Assembly: GCF_040712315.1 (NCBI RefSeq)
Contig: NC_134013.1
Span: 64,945,501 to 65,009,500 of the forward strand
Origin: Castanea sativa
Taxonomy: Eukaryota; Streptophyta; Magnoliopsida; Fagales; Fagaceae
Direction of reading: 5' to 3'
Length of the DNA: 64,000 bases
Shown here: one piece after another, positions 37,579 to 46,853 of the stretch
How positions within the stretch are numbered: position 1 is the stretch's first letter
How the letters are laid out: every line of letters begins with the position of its first letter
Position numbers and translations under genes: made by a program
Notes under the pieces: model-generated
The model's database searches: none
Told to the model about the DNA's origin: nothing
Seen by the model: the letters and a program-made list of their open reading frames with translations, nothing else

Positions 37579-38400
37579 CTAGTCCAGCATAGCTTGAGTC
37601 TTCTTAGGATCAGTCCTTACTCCATGACCTGATATGATATGCCCCAAATACTCAACTTCAAAGCAAGCAAAAGTGCATTTACTTCTCTTGGCAAACAATT
37701 TATGATTAAGCAGCACTTGTAAGACTGATCTGAGATGCAAAACATGAGCAACCATGTCTCTAATATAGAAAAGAATATCATCAAAAAATACAAGTACAAA
37801 CTTCGTAAGGAAAAGCTTGAACACATCATTCATAAGAGATTGAAATGTAGAAGGGGCATTAGTTAATCCAAAGGGCATTACCAAGAACTCATAATGACCA
37901 TCATGAGTTCTAAAAGCTGTTTTCTCAACATCTTCCCCCTTCATTCTAATCTAATGATAGCAAGACCTCAAATCCAACTTTGAAAACACCTAAGCACCAT
38001 TCAATTCATCAAGGAGCTCATCCAACACAGGAATAGGGAAGTTATCCTTAACAGTGTCATTGTTAAGAGCCCTATAATACACACACATCCTCCAACTACC
38101 ATCTGCCTTCCTAACTAACAACATTGGTGAAGCAAAAGGACTTTGGCTATTCCTAATTGAACTAGAATTTAGCAATTCCTTAACAATATTTTCAATTTTA
38201 GTCTTTTGATAGTATGGGTACCTGTAGGGTCTTTGACAAGTTGGTTGGGCACCTGGTTTGAGGATGATCTGATGTTCATGCCCTCTACAAGGAGGTAAAC
38301 CCTTTGGTTCCTCAAAAACAATAGCATACTCCTCAAGCAAGGACAACACTTCTGTTGGAACCTCTGAAGCCTTGGACATGTCAGCCAATTCAATGGACAC
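37579..38400 (-). pseudogene. Reverse transcriptase of chromovirus
   Basis: Two open pieces. The upstream one (37990-38400) reads EEYAIVFEEPKGLPPCRGHE, PYRYPYYQKTKIENIVKELL, SPFASPMLLVRKADGSWRMC and DNFPIPVLDELLDEL. MCVYYRALN has Tyr where relatives have Asp. After a stop, KLDLRSCYH is followed by TAG. The second piece (37579-37944) holds [20 protein letters not shown] and [10 protein letters not shown], the catalytic DD box. It is defective through stops, but the catalytic Asp residues are kept. Confidence 0.92.
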
Positions 38401-38403
38401 AAT

Positions 38404-38860
38404 CTATAATAACAGTCCCTTAGCGATTGGCTGTTTAAGGAATTCATTTGCAGCCTGAATCAAAGAACCAGTAGGTTTAATGCCTTGCAACCATATTTGT
38501 TTGTCTTGGTACATGAACCCCATCATTAATTGCTTGAAATCCCAACTAGTAAGGCCAAGAGCACAAAACCATTGAGTTCCCAGCACCACATCACAGCCCC
38601 TTAGAGTCAACACATGCAAATTCACTATGAATTCATTGCCTTGCATTTTAAGCAATAGATCCTTACATTCCCCTTTTGTTCTAATTAAATCTCCATTAGC
38701 CTTCTTCACCTCTAAATTGTGGTAGAGTCCACAACCAATTTTAAAGTCTTAACCAAAACAGCATTAAGGAAATTATGGGAGCTTCCAGAATCCAAGAGAA
38801 TTACCACCCAATGCCCCTTAATCTGACCCAACACCCTTATAGTGCCTGGAGAGGGACTGC
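38404..38860 (-). pseudogene. Aspartic protease of chromovirus
   Basis: The active-site motif LDSGSSHNF lies at about 38780-38800 on the minus strand, preceded by QIKGHWVVI. The frame slips near 38715, and the remainder (38404-38709) reads LLLKMQGNEFIVNLHVLTLR and GCDVVLGTQWFCALG, the usual end of the domain. The catalytic Asp is intact, unlike in the Tat element protease. Confidence 0.85.
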
Positions 38861-38912
38861 CCAACAGTGCATACAAGGTAATATCAACTTGGTCAAACTG
38901 AAATTCTACAGT

Positions 38913-39958
38913 TTAATCCCCTTCCCCAGTTTCCACTTGACTCACTTCTTGTACTTCATCAATCATGAATAGTTTAAGACCCTTGCACTTGTGTTTGGGT
39001 TGCCATTTTTCATCACAATAATAACAAAGGCCCTTCTTCCTTCTCTCCTCCATCTGAGTTGATGTTATCTTTTGTATGGACATTTTGGCTGAAGATTCAG
39101 CTTTACTGTCATGCTTATTAGTTAGAGATTCTTGCCAACTAGTCTTGCTAGACTCTTGGAATGGCTTATAGGCCTTCTTGCAAGTAAGCAAATACTCTTC
39201 TTGAATCTTGGCTAAACCAAAAGCAGCACTCAATGTTCTTGAATCTTGGCTAAACCAAAAGCAGCACTCAATGTTCTTGGATTTTGCATCCTCACAAGTA
39301 GCATTATCTCATCCCTTAATCCACTTAGGAAGCAACTATGCTTATGAGACTCAGGTAAGTTCCTGATTCTATTACTTAACATCTCAAATTGACTTTTATA
39401 AGCAGCCACAGTGGTAGTTTGTTTTAGCTTAGTCAGGTTTTCCATAGGGTCATCACATGATGTAGTTCCAAACCTGACTTGGATGGCCCTAACAAATGTT
39501 TCCCACGAATCCAAAGACCTTTCACAATCTTGAAACCAAACTAATGCCTCATCATCAAGGTGATAAGAAGCATTCAAAATCCTCTCTTCTTTAGGAATTT
39601 CATAATACCTAAAGAATTGGCCAGCTCTAAAAGTCCAAGCCAAAGGATCACCTCTACTAAACCTAGGAAACTCCAATCTAATAGGTTTAGGAATTTGAGC
39701 ACCTACCTCAAATCTTGGATAAGCTTGATGTGGCAGCACCTCTACTTCATGATGATTTCCTGGCTGAGGAACATAGCTTTCTTGTTGTTGCACTGCTGGG
39801 AGTCTTTCTTCAAACACAGCTTGCAAACCCTTGAAATTGTTGTCTAGAGCTTCCAACCTTTGTGTAATCGTCTCCATGGTAGAGGCATGATCATCCAACC
39901 TTTGTTGAACCAATGAAATAGTCTCACTCAAAAGGGAGTATCTAGTTTCTTGCACCAT
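38913..39958 (-). pseudogene. gag of chromovirus, broken by a 38-bp duplication
   Basis: Starts near MVQETRYSLLSETISLVQQR, just after the primer site. It has a coiled N-terminus and the gag core IRLEFPRFSRGDPLAWTFRA, YHLDDEALVWFQDCERSLDS, FVRAIQVRFGTTSCDDPMEN, LTKLKQTTTVAAYKSQFEML. A perfect 38-bp tandem duplication (39203-39278) shifts the frame after SAAFGLAKIQE. The second copy restores the sequence in another frame, which goes on to the zinc knuckle CYYCDEKWQPKHKC near 39000. Without the duplication the frame would read through. Confidence 0.92.
39203..39278. repeat. 38-bp tandem duplication in gag
   Basis: Two identical 38-base units, 39203-39240 and 39241-39278, each starting GAATCTTGGCTAAACC. 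Perfect identity means the duplication is much younger than the LTR divergence of the element. Confidence 0.97.
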
Positions 39959-39968
39959 GACAAAACCA

Positions 39969-39980
39969 GCTCTGATACCA
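39969..39980 (-). other. Primer-binding site (tRNA-iMet type)
   Basis: The minus strand reads TGGTATCAGAGC three bases inside the 5' LTR, the classic complement to the 3' end of initiator tRNA-Met. Confidence 0.95.
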
Positions 39981-39983
39981 AAC

Positions 39984-40428
39984 TGTTAGGAATCTAATGA
40001 TTTTAATTTCTATTACTCTCAATTCTAGTAGTTCTTCGAGGGAACTAGGCCTCCTTGATTCTTCAAGGGAATCAACCTCCAATAGCAATTCAAGAAAATT
40101 GGCTATTCAAGTATTATTCGTCAATGATCCCTGTTACAATCTGAATTGATCCTTATATACTACTTACTAACTAATAGAGTACAATACAACTCAGCCTTAA
40201 CTAACTAAGTACAACACTTAAATGCAGCAGCAATTGCTGAAACTACTAGTAACTAACTCTGTACAAGCCTCCCTTGCCTCTCTCCCTATCTACATGTACA
40301 AGCCCTTCACTGCCCTGTCCACATAGCACACAGCAGCACCCTTCCCTGCAACCCCTAAGCACCCTAACCTGCACTACCAAGCGCCCATCATTGCACTCAC
40401 TACACTATCTCTAATCAAAGTCCTAACA
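39984..40428 (-). repeat. 5' LTR of chromovirus
   Basis: 445 bp partner of 32506-32935, TG...CA bounded. Short indels explain the length difference. Confidence 0.93.
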
Positions 40429-40433
40429 AAATC
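40429..40433. repeat. 5-bp target duplication (right), AAATC
   Basis: Pairs with 32501-32505. Confidence 0.88.
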
Positions 40434-41729
40434 CCAATTTGTTAATGTTGCTATATGATTCCAAAAAAAAAAAAAAAGAATGTTGTTGTAAGTCAATGCA
40501 TTATAGTTCCTTTAAAAAAAATGCTAAAAATGGAGTACAAATTTTTATTACAAAAAAATTACAAATTGATGTGCCAATGAATAAGATTGGTGTAACCACA
40601 ACATGATACTAAATGACTGTTTGAATTATTATTATTATTATTGACACATCAATACCTATGTAGTAAAATTTGCAATAACCCTAACATACCTAAAAAAATT
40701 TTGTTCGGATGTTCTATGGATTAAATCACATTTGACAAAAGTTAACGGTCATGACACAAAGATTAAATTATTTTTCTCAATAATGCATATGGTAAATGTT
40801 TCCATTTTTTTTTTTTTTGAATTTCTTAACAATAAATATAACTTACTTGTATCGTGCTTTATTTGTTTTCATATTTTTATGCCGAATTCTCAAAACGTAC
40901 TTTTCTGAAAGATACCAAACTATACCCGTCCATATATTTACAGTATTAAACCCATAGCATATTTTATTAACTATGAAAAACACCTACGTTATAACTTCAA
41001 CAAATTTAATTTAATTTAATTTTAATGAGTTCTTAAAATAAGAATTCAACTCTAACTTTGAATGCAAAAAACATGGGGCTCTATCCTGAGGCTCTCCAAT
41101 AAGAAAAGGCCCGTCAGAATAAAAAGGGCCCTAACTGTGAGTGCATAATAAATTTCAAAAGAAAAAAAAAAGTTCAATCCCAATAAAATAAAATAAAAAG
41201 ACCATCCTAATAATTTTTTTGGTAGAAATAATTATTAAAAAAATTAAAATGGATAGATAGATTGAATTAACCATGTTAACTATTGAAAATGAGATATTAG
41301 CAAAAAAAAAAAAAAAATCGTGGCATGTTTTCCAAGAGATGTTGCCTTCCCTCTAAAGTCTAAATACAAAAGCTTATTTAATAATTTTGTATCTAGAGAA
41401 ACGATAATCATTTAAATATAGTATTGAGATGAAATAGTACTAAATAAATATAAACGATCCTATGTAAAACTATAGCCTTAAGTTTCAAATTATATTGAAC
41501 TAGCCTTAATGTAGGATGTTTAATTAAACACAACAAAATTTTCAAACCAAAATGCCCATAAAGTGGTTTCTCATCAAAGGATAAGATAACTTAGTTGTTT
41601 TATGTATTTAATCTAAGAGATTAAATTCTATAATGATATAGTGTAAAACCAAGTTTTATCCTTTCAATCTCAACATGTCATATCATCATATTACCTATTA
41701 AAGAATAGACACAACCACATTTAATCAAT
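40434..41729. other. Intergenic stretch
   Basis: AT-rich with poly-A and poly-T runs and an ATT microsatellite near 40628. No gene seen. Confidence 0.5.
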
Positions 41730-41742
41730 TTTAATACTCATT

Positions 41743-41906
41743 AACCCCACGCGCACCCTTGGTGCGGTGGTCACTCCACAAGTATAAATGTTTGTGTGGT
41801 GTGGGGGGTAAGGGCTGGAGTTCAAGTTTTTAGGATGATGCTTCACACACATGTACACTTAGATTAGGTTAGAGTAACAATTCTATCTTGTGTCTAAAAA
41901 AAAAAA
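41743..41906 (+). mobile_element. SINE with perfect 13-bp target duplication
   Basis: The head reads GGTGCGGTGGTCACTCCACA (A-box region) and the B box is GGAGTTCAAGTTT. The tail carries CACTTAGATTAGGTTAGAGT and TTCTATCTTGTGTCT, then A11. TTTAATACTCATT occurs at both 41730-41742 and 41907-41919, which proves insertion. Non-coding and Pol III derived. Confidence 0.92.
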
Positions 41907-41919
41907 TTTAATACTCATT

Positions 41920-42470
41920 TGAAAAATCTAATTTAAGTGTGAATTTATTGTGAAATTTTATTATGTGTGGTAAGATGTATTGAGTTTTAAGTAAAAATCT
42001 GATGTGACAATCTCTTATTGGATAATGTAAAATATGAGTTTTACATTCTATCTTTACTAAATTCGGACTCTGTAAAAGAAGGTGTGCATCCAACTTGAAT
42101 TGTAATTTTATTTTAAGTCTTGGGTCGGTTGGGTTTAGGTTGATAGTTTTCCAACCCATATGACCCAACCAATCATATAATTTTCATTATTTTAACTATT
42201 TAAATTAATTTTTTTATAATTTTTTGAGAATAAAATTTGAAATTTAGAATTAGGTATAATATGTGAATTAGTATAATAATTTTTTTTTAAATATTTAAAT
42301 AATTTATAAAAGTTCAAAAGTTATAAGACATGAAACATATAAGTGCAATCGTTCTACTAAACTCAATTCAACCCGATCTATATGGGTTGGATTTTGTTTT
42401 TATATATGCTATGAATTGGAAATTTTGTCACCCATTTTAACAAAAGAGATGATGATAATAAATAATAGTA
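41920..42470. other. Intergenic stretch upstream of ATP23
   Basis: AT-rich. Nothing recognised beyond the promoter motifs listed next. Confidence 0.5.
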
Positions 42471-42473
42471 ATA

Positions 42474-42488
42474 GGCCCAACCCATTGG
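42474..42488 (+). promoter_or_regulatory. Site II-type element and CCAAT box near ATP23
   Basis: GGCCCA (reverse TGGGCC) at 42474-42479, followed by ATTGG, a reversed CCAAT, about 95 bases before the start codon. TGGGCC elements are common in plant promoters of mitochondrial and ribosomal protein genes. Confidence 0.45.
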
Positions 42489-42579
42489 TTTTTTAAACTG
42501 CCGGATCCGACCGTTGACCCGAAAAACCACTTTGTGCGGGATAGAGAGAGCTCCTCTGCCAAAAAGATCAAACGGAAAA

Positions 42580-44967
42580 ATGGCGGAGGAACCCATCCCG
42601 GAACCCGGATCCGGACCCATCTCCTCCGCCTCCAACGGCGGTAGATCCATAGAGGAATGCCAATCCATGATCCAAAGAAGTCTCCGAAGTAATTTTTCAA
42701 AAACCCTCTTTATTTTTTGTTGAATACAAACTTTATTAGGGTTTAGGGTTTTAGGAACTTTCACCATTTCATTTCCTTTTTCAACTGATTCTGAGCTTCC
42801 AAACAGGGAATAGTGATAGAAATGACTTCATTTCATGTGGGTTTTTTGTTTTTGGTGATAGCTCCAATGGTGAAGTTTCTGAGGGAGCATTTGGAGAAAT
42901 CTGGGTGTGTACTTGGGGACAAGTTCATCAAGGCCGTCCATTGTAACAAGCAAATCAGTGGCGGTTACGTTCGCGGCGAAGGGGTATTCAATATTTATTC
43001 AATTGTATTTGGTCTTACTTTGGTTTTTTTGTTATTATCAAAATTGGAGCTTTTGCATTATACATTGGAATTTAGTAATTTTGTGATTGAAATTTTTGCT
43101 TCAATTTGTAGTTGGGATTTTATGAAGTTATAGTATTGTTTTTTGAATTTTTTTTATTGAGTTTAATCCAAGAATGGCACTGTGTTTTGATAATGTTATG
43201 TTAAAGTCAGTGTGTACATGCCTGAAGTGAATATTTGAACATTGTATGGATAAGTGTTATATATCTATTTATGATTGGTGGGAAAAGTCTATGATAGACT
43301 AATTCTCTCTCTTTTTTTTGGTTTGTTGGGGTTCTGCGTGTGTGTGTGTTTTAGATTATGGTTTGTAGTAATCACATGAACATTCAAGACGAGGTGAACC
43401 AAGTGGTGATACATGAGCTAATTCACGCATATGATGACTGCCGTGCTGGAAACTTGGACTGGGCTAACTGTGCTCACCATGCTTGCAGTGAGGTGTGTGC
43501 CAGTGTGGTGGAACTTTTTTAGTCCTCAGGTTGTTTTTTCTTTCAATGAAAGAATGTGTTTCTATTGTCGATAAACAGATTCGGGCCGGTCATCTAAGTG
43601 GTGATTGCCACTACAAGCGGGAATTGCTGCGGGGTTATATGAAGCTACGAGGCCATGAACAAGTGAGCTTCCCCCACTTTACTTTACTTTACTTTACTCT
43701 TATTCTGTCTTTGCAATCTGATAACATTGAGTGGTCTCTTTTCAACTGATTACCAGTCTTTTTTAATTTGGAAGTCTGCAAAAGACCAAAACATTCAGTT
43801 TGTAATTTGTAACTGAAAAAGAGAGAGCATAAACTGTTATGTACATGGGGACCATTCAGCAAAATTAAGTCTCTTGAATTTTGCAGTTACCAATTACAAA
43901 TAACAGGGATGCCACTCCTTGTTGAATGAGAATGCTACTGACTGCAGTATGCTAAATCTGAACCATATGAGATGCTCACATACTCTGTGACAGCTCAAAG
44001 ATTCATGACAAATGGCCAAGTTCTCCTTACATTACATAAAGTCAACAGTGATATCATATCTTCTAGAGTACATGATAGTGTTCGACTAGGAAACTAACTA
44101 AAATATTGGGTAGAGCTTAAACTCTTTTTTGCATGTTCGCTTACAGGACTGTGACTTAGGTAGAATTGTAAAATGAGATCTGGAATCTTAAAGTTCAGTC
44201 CCCACTCTAGTATAAAAGTAGTTTTATTAAGTTATATTTTTCTTATCAGGAAACCATTCTGTGAGCTGAAGAATTCAGCAATGATAATGCGACTACTTTA
44301 CTTCGGAGAACGACATAGGCTAAGCCTGAATTACTGCTTCATTTGATGATAAGAAGGAATTCCTCATGTTATTGTTAATATGTTAGTAAAAATTTTCATT
44401 CCCCACCTATTTAAGGGTAATGGACCTTAATGATTACTCTGCATACAGTTGAGGATCAAATAACATTCCTCATAATCTCCCCTCCCCACCCCCCCCCCCC
44501 CTCGGCAGGCGCGGGTGGGTGTGTGTGTCTGTGTGCACAGGTGCTCATGTGTGTATGTTAAAGTTGTATTTTTTTAGTGATTACTGCTTTATAATGCCCA
44601 AACCTACTTCATCAACTGACACATTCCATTGTCTTTTAGACATAGAAAATAGCATGTCATTTATAATGGTCAATGGTCAACTAGGTGTATATACCATCTA
44701 GCTTAAATTATGCCCAATTCATTTCTTGCCCATTTACATAACAAATGCAATACTCTTTATGCTGTAGTGTCGTTTAGGCATTTTTTGTTATGTGATTAAT
44801 TCAGTTATGGGTTTTCATTTTGACATTTGAAGGACTGTGTGAGAAGAAGAGTCATGAAATCGGTGATTGCGAACCCTTACTGCTCAGAAGCAGCTGCAAA
44901 GGATGCCATGGAAGCTGTCTGGGATGTTTGTTACAATGATACACAGCCCTTTGACAGAGCTCCCTGA
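42580..44967 (+). CDS. ATP23: ATP23 mitochondrial intermembrane-space metalloprotease
   Basis: A zinc peptidase of family M76, also called Ku70-binding protein. In yeast it processes Atp6 and helps assemble the F1Fo ATP synthase from the intermembrane-space side. Five exons are inferred: 42580-42688, 42862-42983, 43355-43492, 43579-43662 and 44833-44967. All introns are GT-AG. The coding sum is 588 bases, 195 residues, TGA stop, no breaks. The HExxH active site is in exon 3, VVIHELIHAYDDCRAG, with H97, E98 and H101. Other conserved parts are CVLGDKFIKAVHCNKQISGG, NCAHHACSE, IRAGHLSGDCHYKRELLRGY, NPYCSEAAAKDAMEAVWDVC and YNDTQPFDRAP. Conserved cysteines fit oxidative import into the intermembrane space. 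No classical N-terminal presequence is seen. The length matches plant homologues. Confidence 0.96.
42733..42752 (+). promoter_or_regulatory. Telo-box motifs in ATP23 intron 1
   Basis: TTAGGGTTTAGGGTTTTAGG, two overlapping AAACCCTA-type telo-boxes in reverse orientation, just after exon 1. Such boxes near the start often accompany TGGGCC elements in constitutively expressed plant genes. Confidence 0.5.
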
Positions 44968-45716
44968 AACATGCTGATCACTACTTGCCAGTGCCAAACC
45001 AGCTGTCCCTTCCAGTTTTATTGTAGGAATGGTGTTGTAGCAGACTCTGGCTTTGAAGCGAGTAATATGCCCTTATTTTTGAGTTGACATGACTTAAGTC
45101 AATGAGAAAGCTCATTTTATTTAGATTCTTTCTCCATTTTCTCTGAGATATAACTGCATAAAGAGAATTTTACATTTTTGAATGTTATACATTATTGTAC
45201 ACCAATAATTGATGCTTTCTCGGAGACAAATTCAAATTCAAATTCAAAGAATAAGAATCCTTTATTAGTTGTGCCTTTTTCAATCAGAAGAAGCATGTAT
45301 TTTTGTTATAATGCTGATCGAATGCTTCTGTCATTAAAGGAATGCAAGTTATGATGATTGGAATGTGAGTACTGAGCATGTTTTGCTGGAATTGACTCCT
45401 TAAGAAAAATCCAAATTGTAAAACTTTCAGTTATTTGCAATTGTGCTCATGTTTGAAACCCTAGTCTGAAACCATCTTATGAATTGCATAATTAAACTGA
45501 TCTGATGAAATAGAATGGTGTGTGTGGAATGCATGTTTCAATGCCTTTTGAAATGACAACTGCCTTGCCAAGGAAGTCCAAATCTGGAAGAAAACAAAAG
45601 GCTGACTAGTCTTAGACATGAAAGCAAATTCAGTTAATAGGCAAGAACAAATTTGGCCAACTTCATTGAAATGGTTCTGTTATAACGGTGAGACACCAAG
45701 AAGAAAAGCTCCAGTC
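44968..45716. other. 3' flank of ATP23
   Basis: T-rich 3'-UTR-like sequence. Short exon-like blocks were noted: 45340-45366, with an AAAG before and GTGAGT after, and 45544-45609, a 21-codon frame beginning MPFEMTTALPRKSKSG. Neither is well supported. Confidence 0.35.
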
Positions 45717-46068
45717 AGAAATGCTAAGATAAACAAAATTGCTGCTGCTTTGAACAATTTGCTGACATTGGTTTCAGATAGTGTTATCTGCAGATCTTTA
45801 AACACATCTTTGTGCACACCTCTGATATTCCTTGTTAGTCATTAACTCTATTTCAAAACAATTATACGGATGAGAGGTACAAAGAAAAGCTTCGGGCAAA
45901 ATACTAAGACATGATAGCTACAGCTTTGAACAATTTATTGATATTGGTTTCAAATCATGTTATTTGCAGATCTTCTATAAACACATCTTTGTGCACACCT
46001 CTGATATGCATTGTTAGTTATTTACTTAATTCAAAATCATTCATATGGATGAGAGGTACGCATAAGCG
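45717..46068. repeat. Tandem duplication, ~176-bp period
   Basis: Two diverged copies, anchored by GCTTTGAACAATTT at 45747 and 45923. Shared blocks include AACACATCTTTGTGCACACC, TCTGATAT and GGATGAGAGGTAC. Confidence 0.85.
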
Positions 46069-46713
46069 CTATGCACAGGAGATGTGTAAGTAACATTTTG
46101 TTCCCATTTTTGAGGTTGCCAATTGAGCCACCTAGCTGACTGGCTGGTTGACCGGCTGAGCCTAGTCTTCAATCTTCTATAATGTAAACGGCTATAGTTT
46201 ATTTGGAGATTGTGGACCATGTGGTCATATATCCTCATGACTTTATTCTTTTTGAGTATTATACTTGTAGAAAGAACAAAAAGAACCTGAACATGTTAGC
46301 CTATACACATTCTTCTTTTTAGATTTTCGTGTTAGCTAGATTTTTGTATGATGCATGTTATCATTATTTAAATGGTTTTTTTTTTCCTTCTTTCCTTCAT
46401 TTTTATTCATTAGTGGGTCCTTTTCCTACTCTTATCCTCTTGATAAAGGGCAGCCAGTATGCATGTTGCAGAGTTAGAAGTGTTTTGCATAGCATTTTAG
46501 ATAGAGGTGGGAGGGATGAGCATGGAGAAGGTCTAATATGAAGGTGGGATTTCTTCTTAAGATGATCATCTTTCTCTTCTTTCTCAGTAGATACCACACA
46601 ATTGCTATTAGACCACACGTCTCAGGTATAAATAGATTGCATTTACTGCATTGGCATTGGTTTTTTCAGTTGTATATGCATTTAAGCCGAGCACTAAATT
46701 GATTAGTTTGCAG

Positions 46714-46853
46714 GTGTGAGTGGGTTGTGGGATCAGCATCAGGAATTGGAAAGGAAACATGTAAATGTGCATGAGCCAGTATCTCAGTGGTTGTCCGAGG
46801 ACTATTCTCTACCTCACAGAAGGCGACCTGTGCACAATAAGCTGGACCCTTGA
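46714..46853 (+). CDS. Probable terminal exon of an unidentified gene
   Basis: A T-rich tract ending in TTTGCAG at 46713 is a good acceptor. In the frame from 46716 it encodes 45 residues and then TGA (46851-46853): VSGLWDQHQELERKHVNVHE followed by PVSQWLSEDYSLPHRRRPVH and NKLDP. The sequence is charged, has balanced composition and reads like real coding DNA; the other two frames have stops. The following sequence is T-rich, like a 3' UTR. I do not recognise the protein and found no convincing upstream exons between ATP23 and this point. It could be the end of a small gene, a pseudogene remnant, or an alternative 3' exon. Confidence 0.45.

Larger units (their letters stand above)
32506..40428 (-). 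mobile_element. Ty3/gypsy chromovirus (Reina-like), with nested insertions
   Basis: 7,923 bp, coding strand minus, TG...CA LTRs, AAATC on both sides. In transcription order: 5' LTR (39984-40428), tRNA-iMet primer site, gag with zinc knuckle, protease, RT, RNase H, integrase, C-terminal chromodomain, purine tract, 3' LTR (32506-32935). A hAT-type element (34511-36958) interrupts pol between RNase H and integrase. Removing it and one 8-bp duplication leaves about 5.47 kb, and small LTRs at that size fit the Reina group. The lineage call is inference; the chromodomain is seen. Stops, frameshifts and a 38-bp duplication in gag make it defective. Confidence 0.93.
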
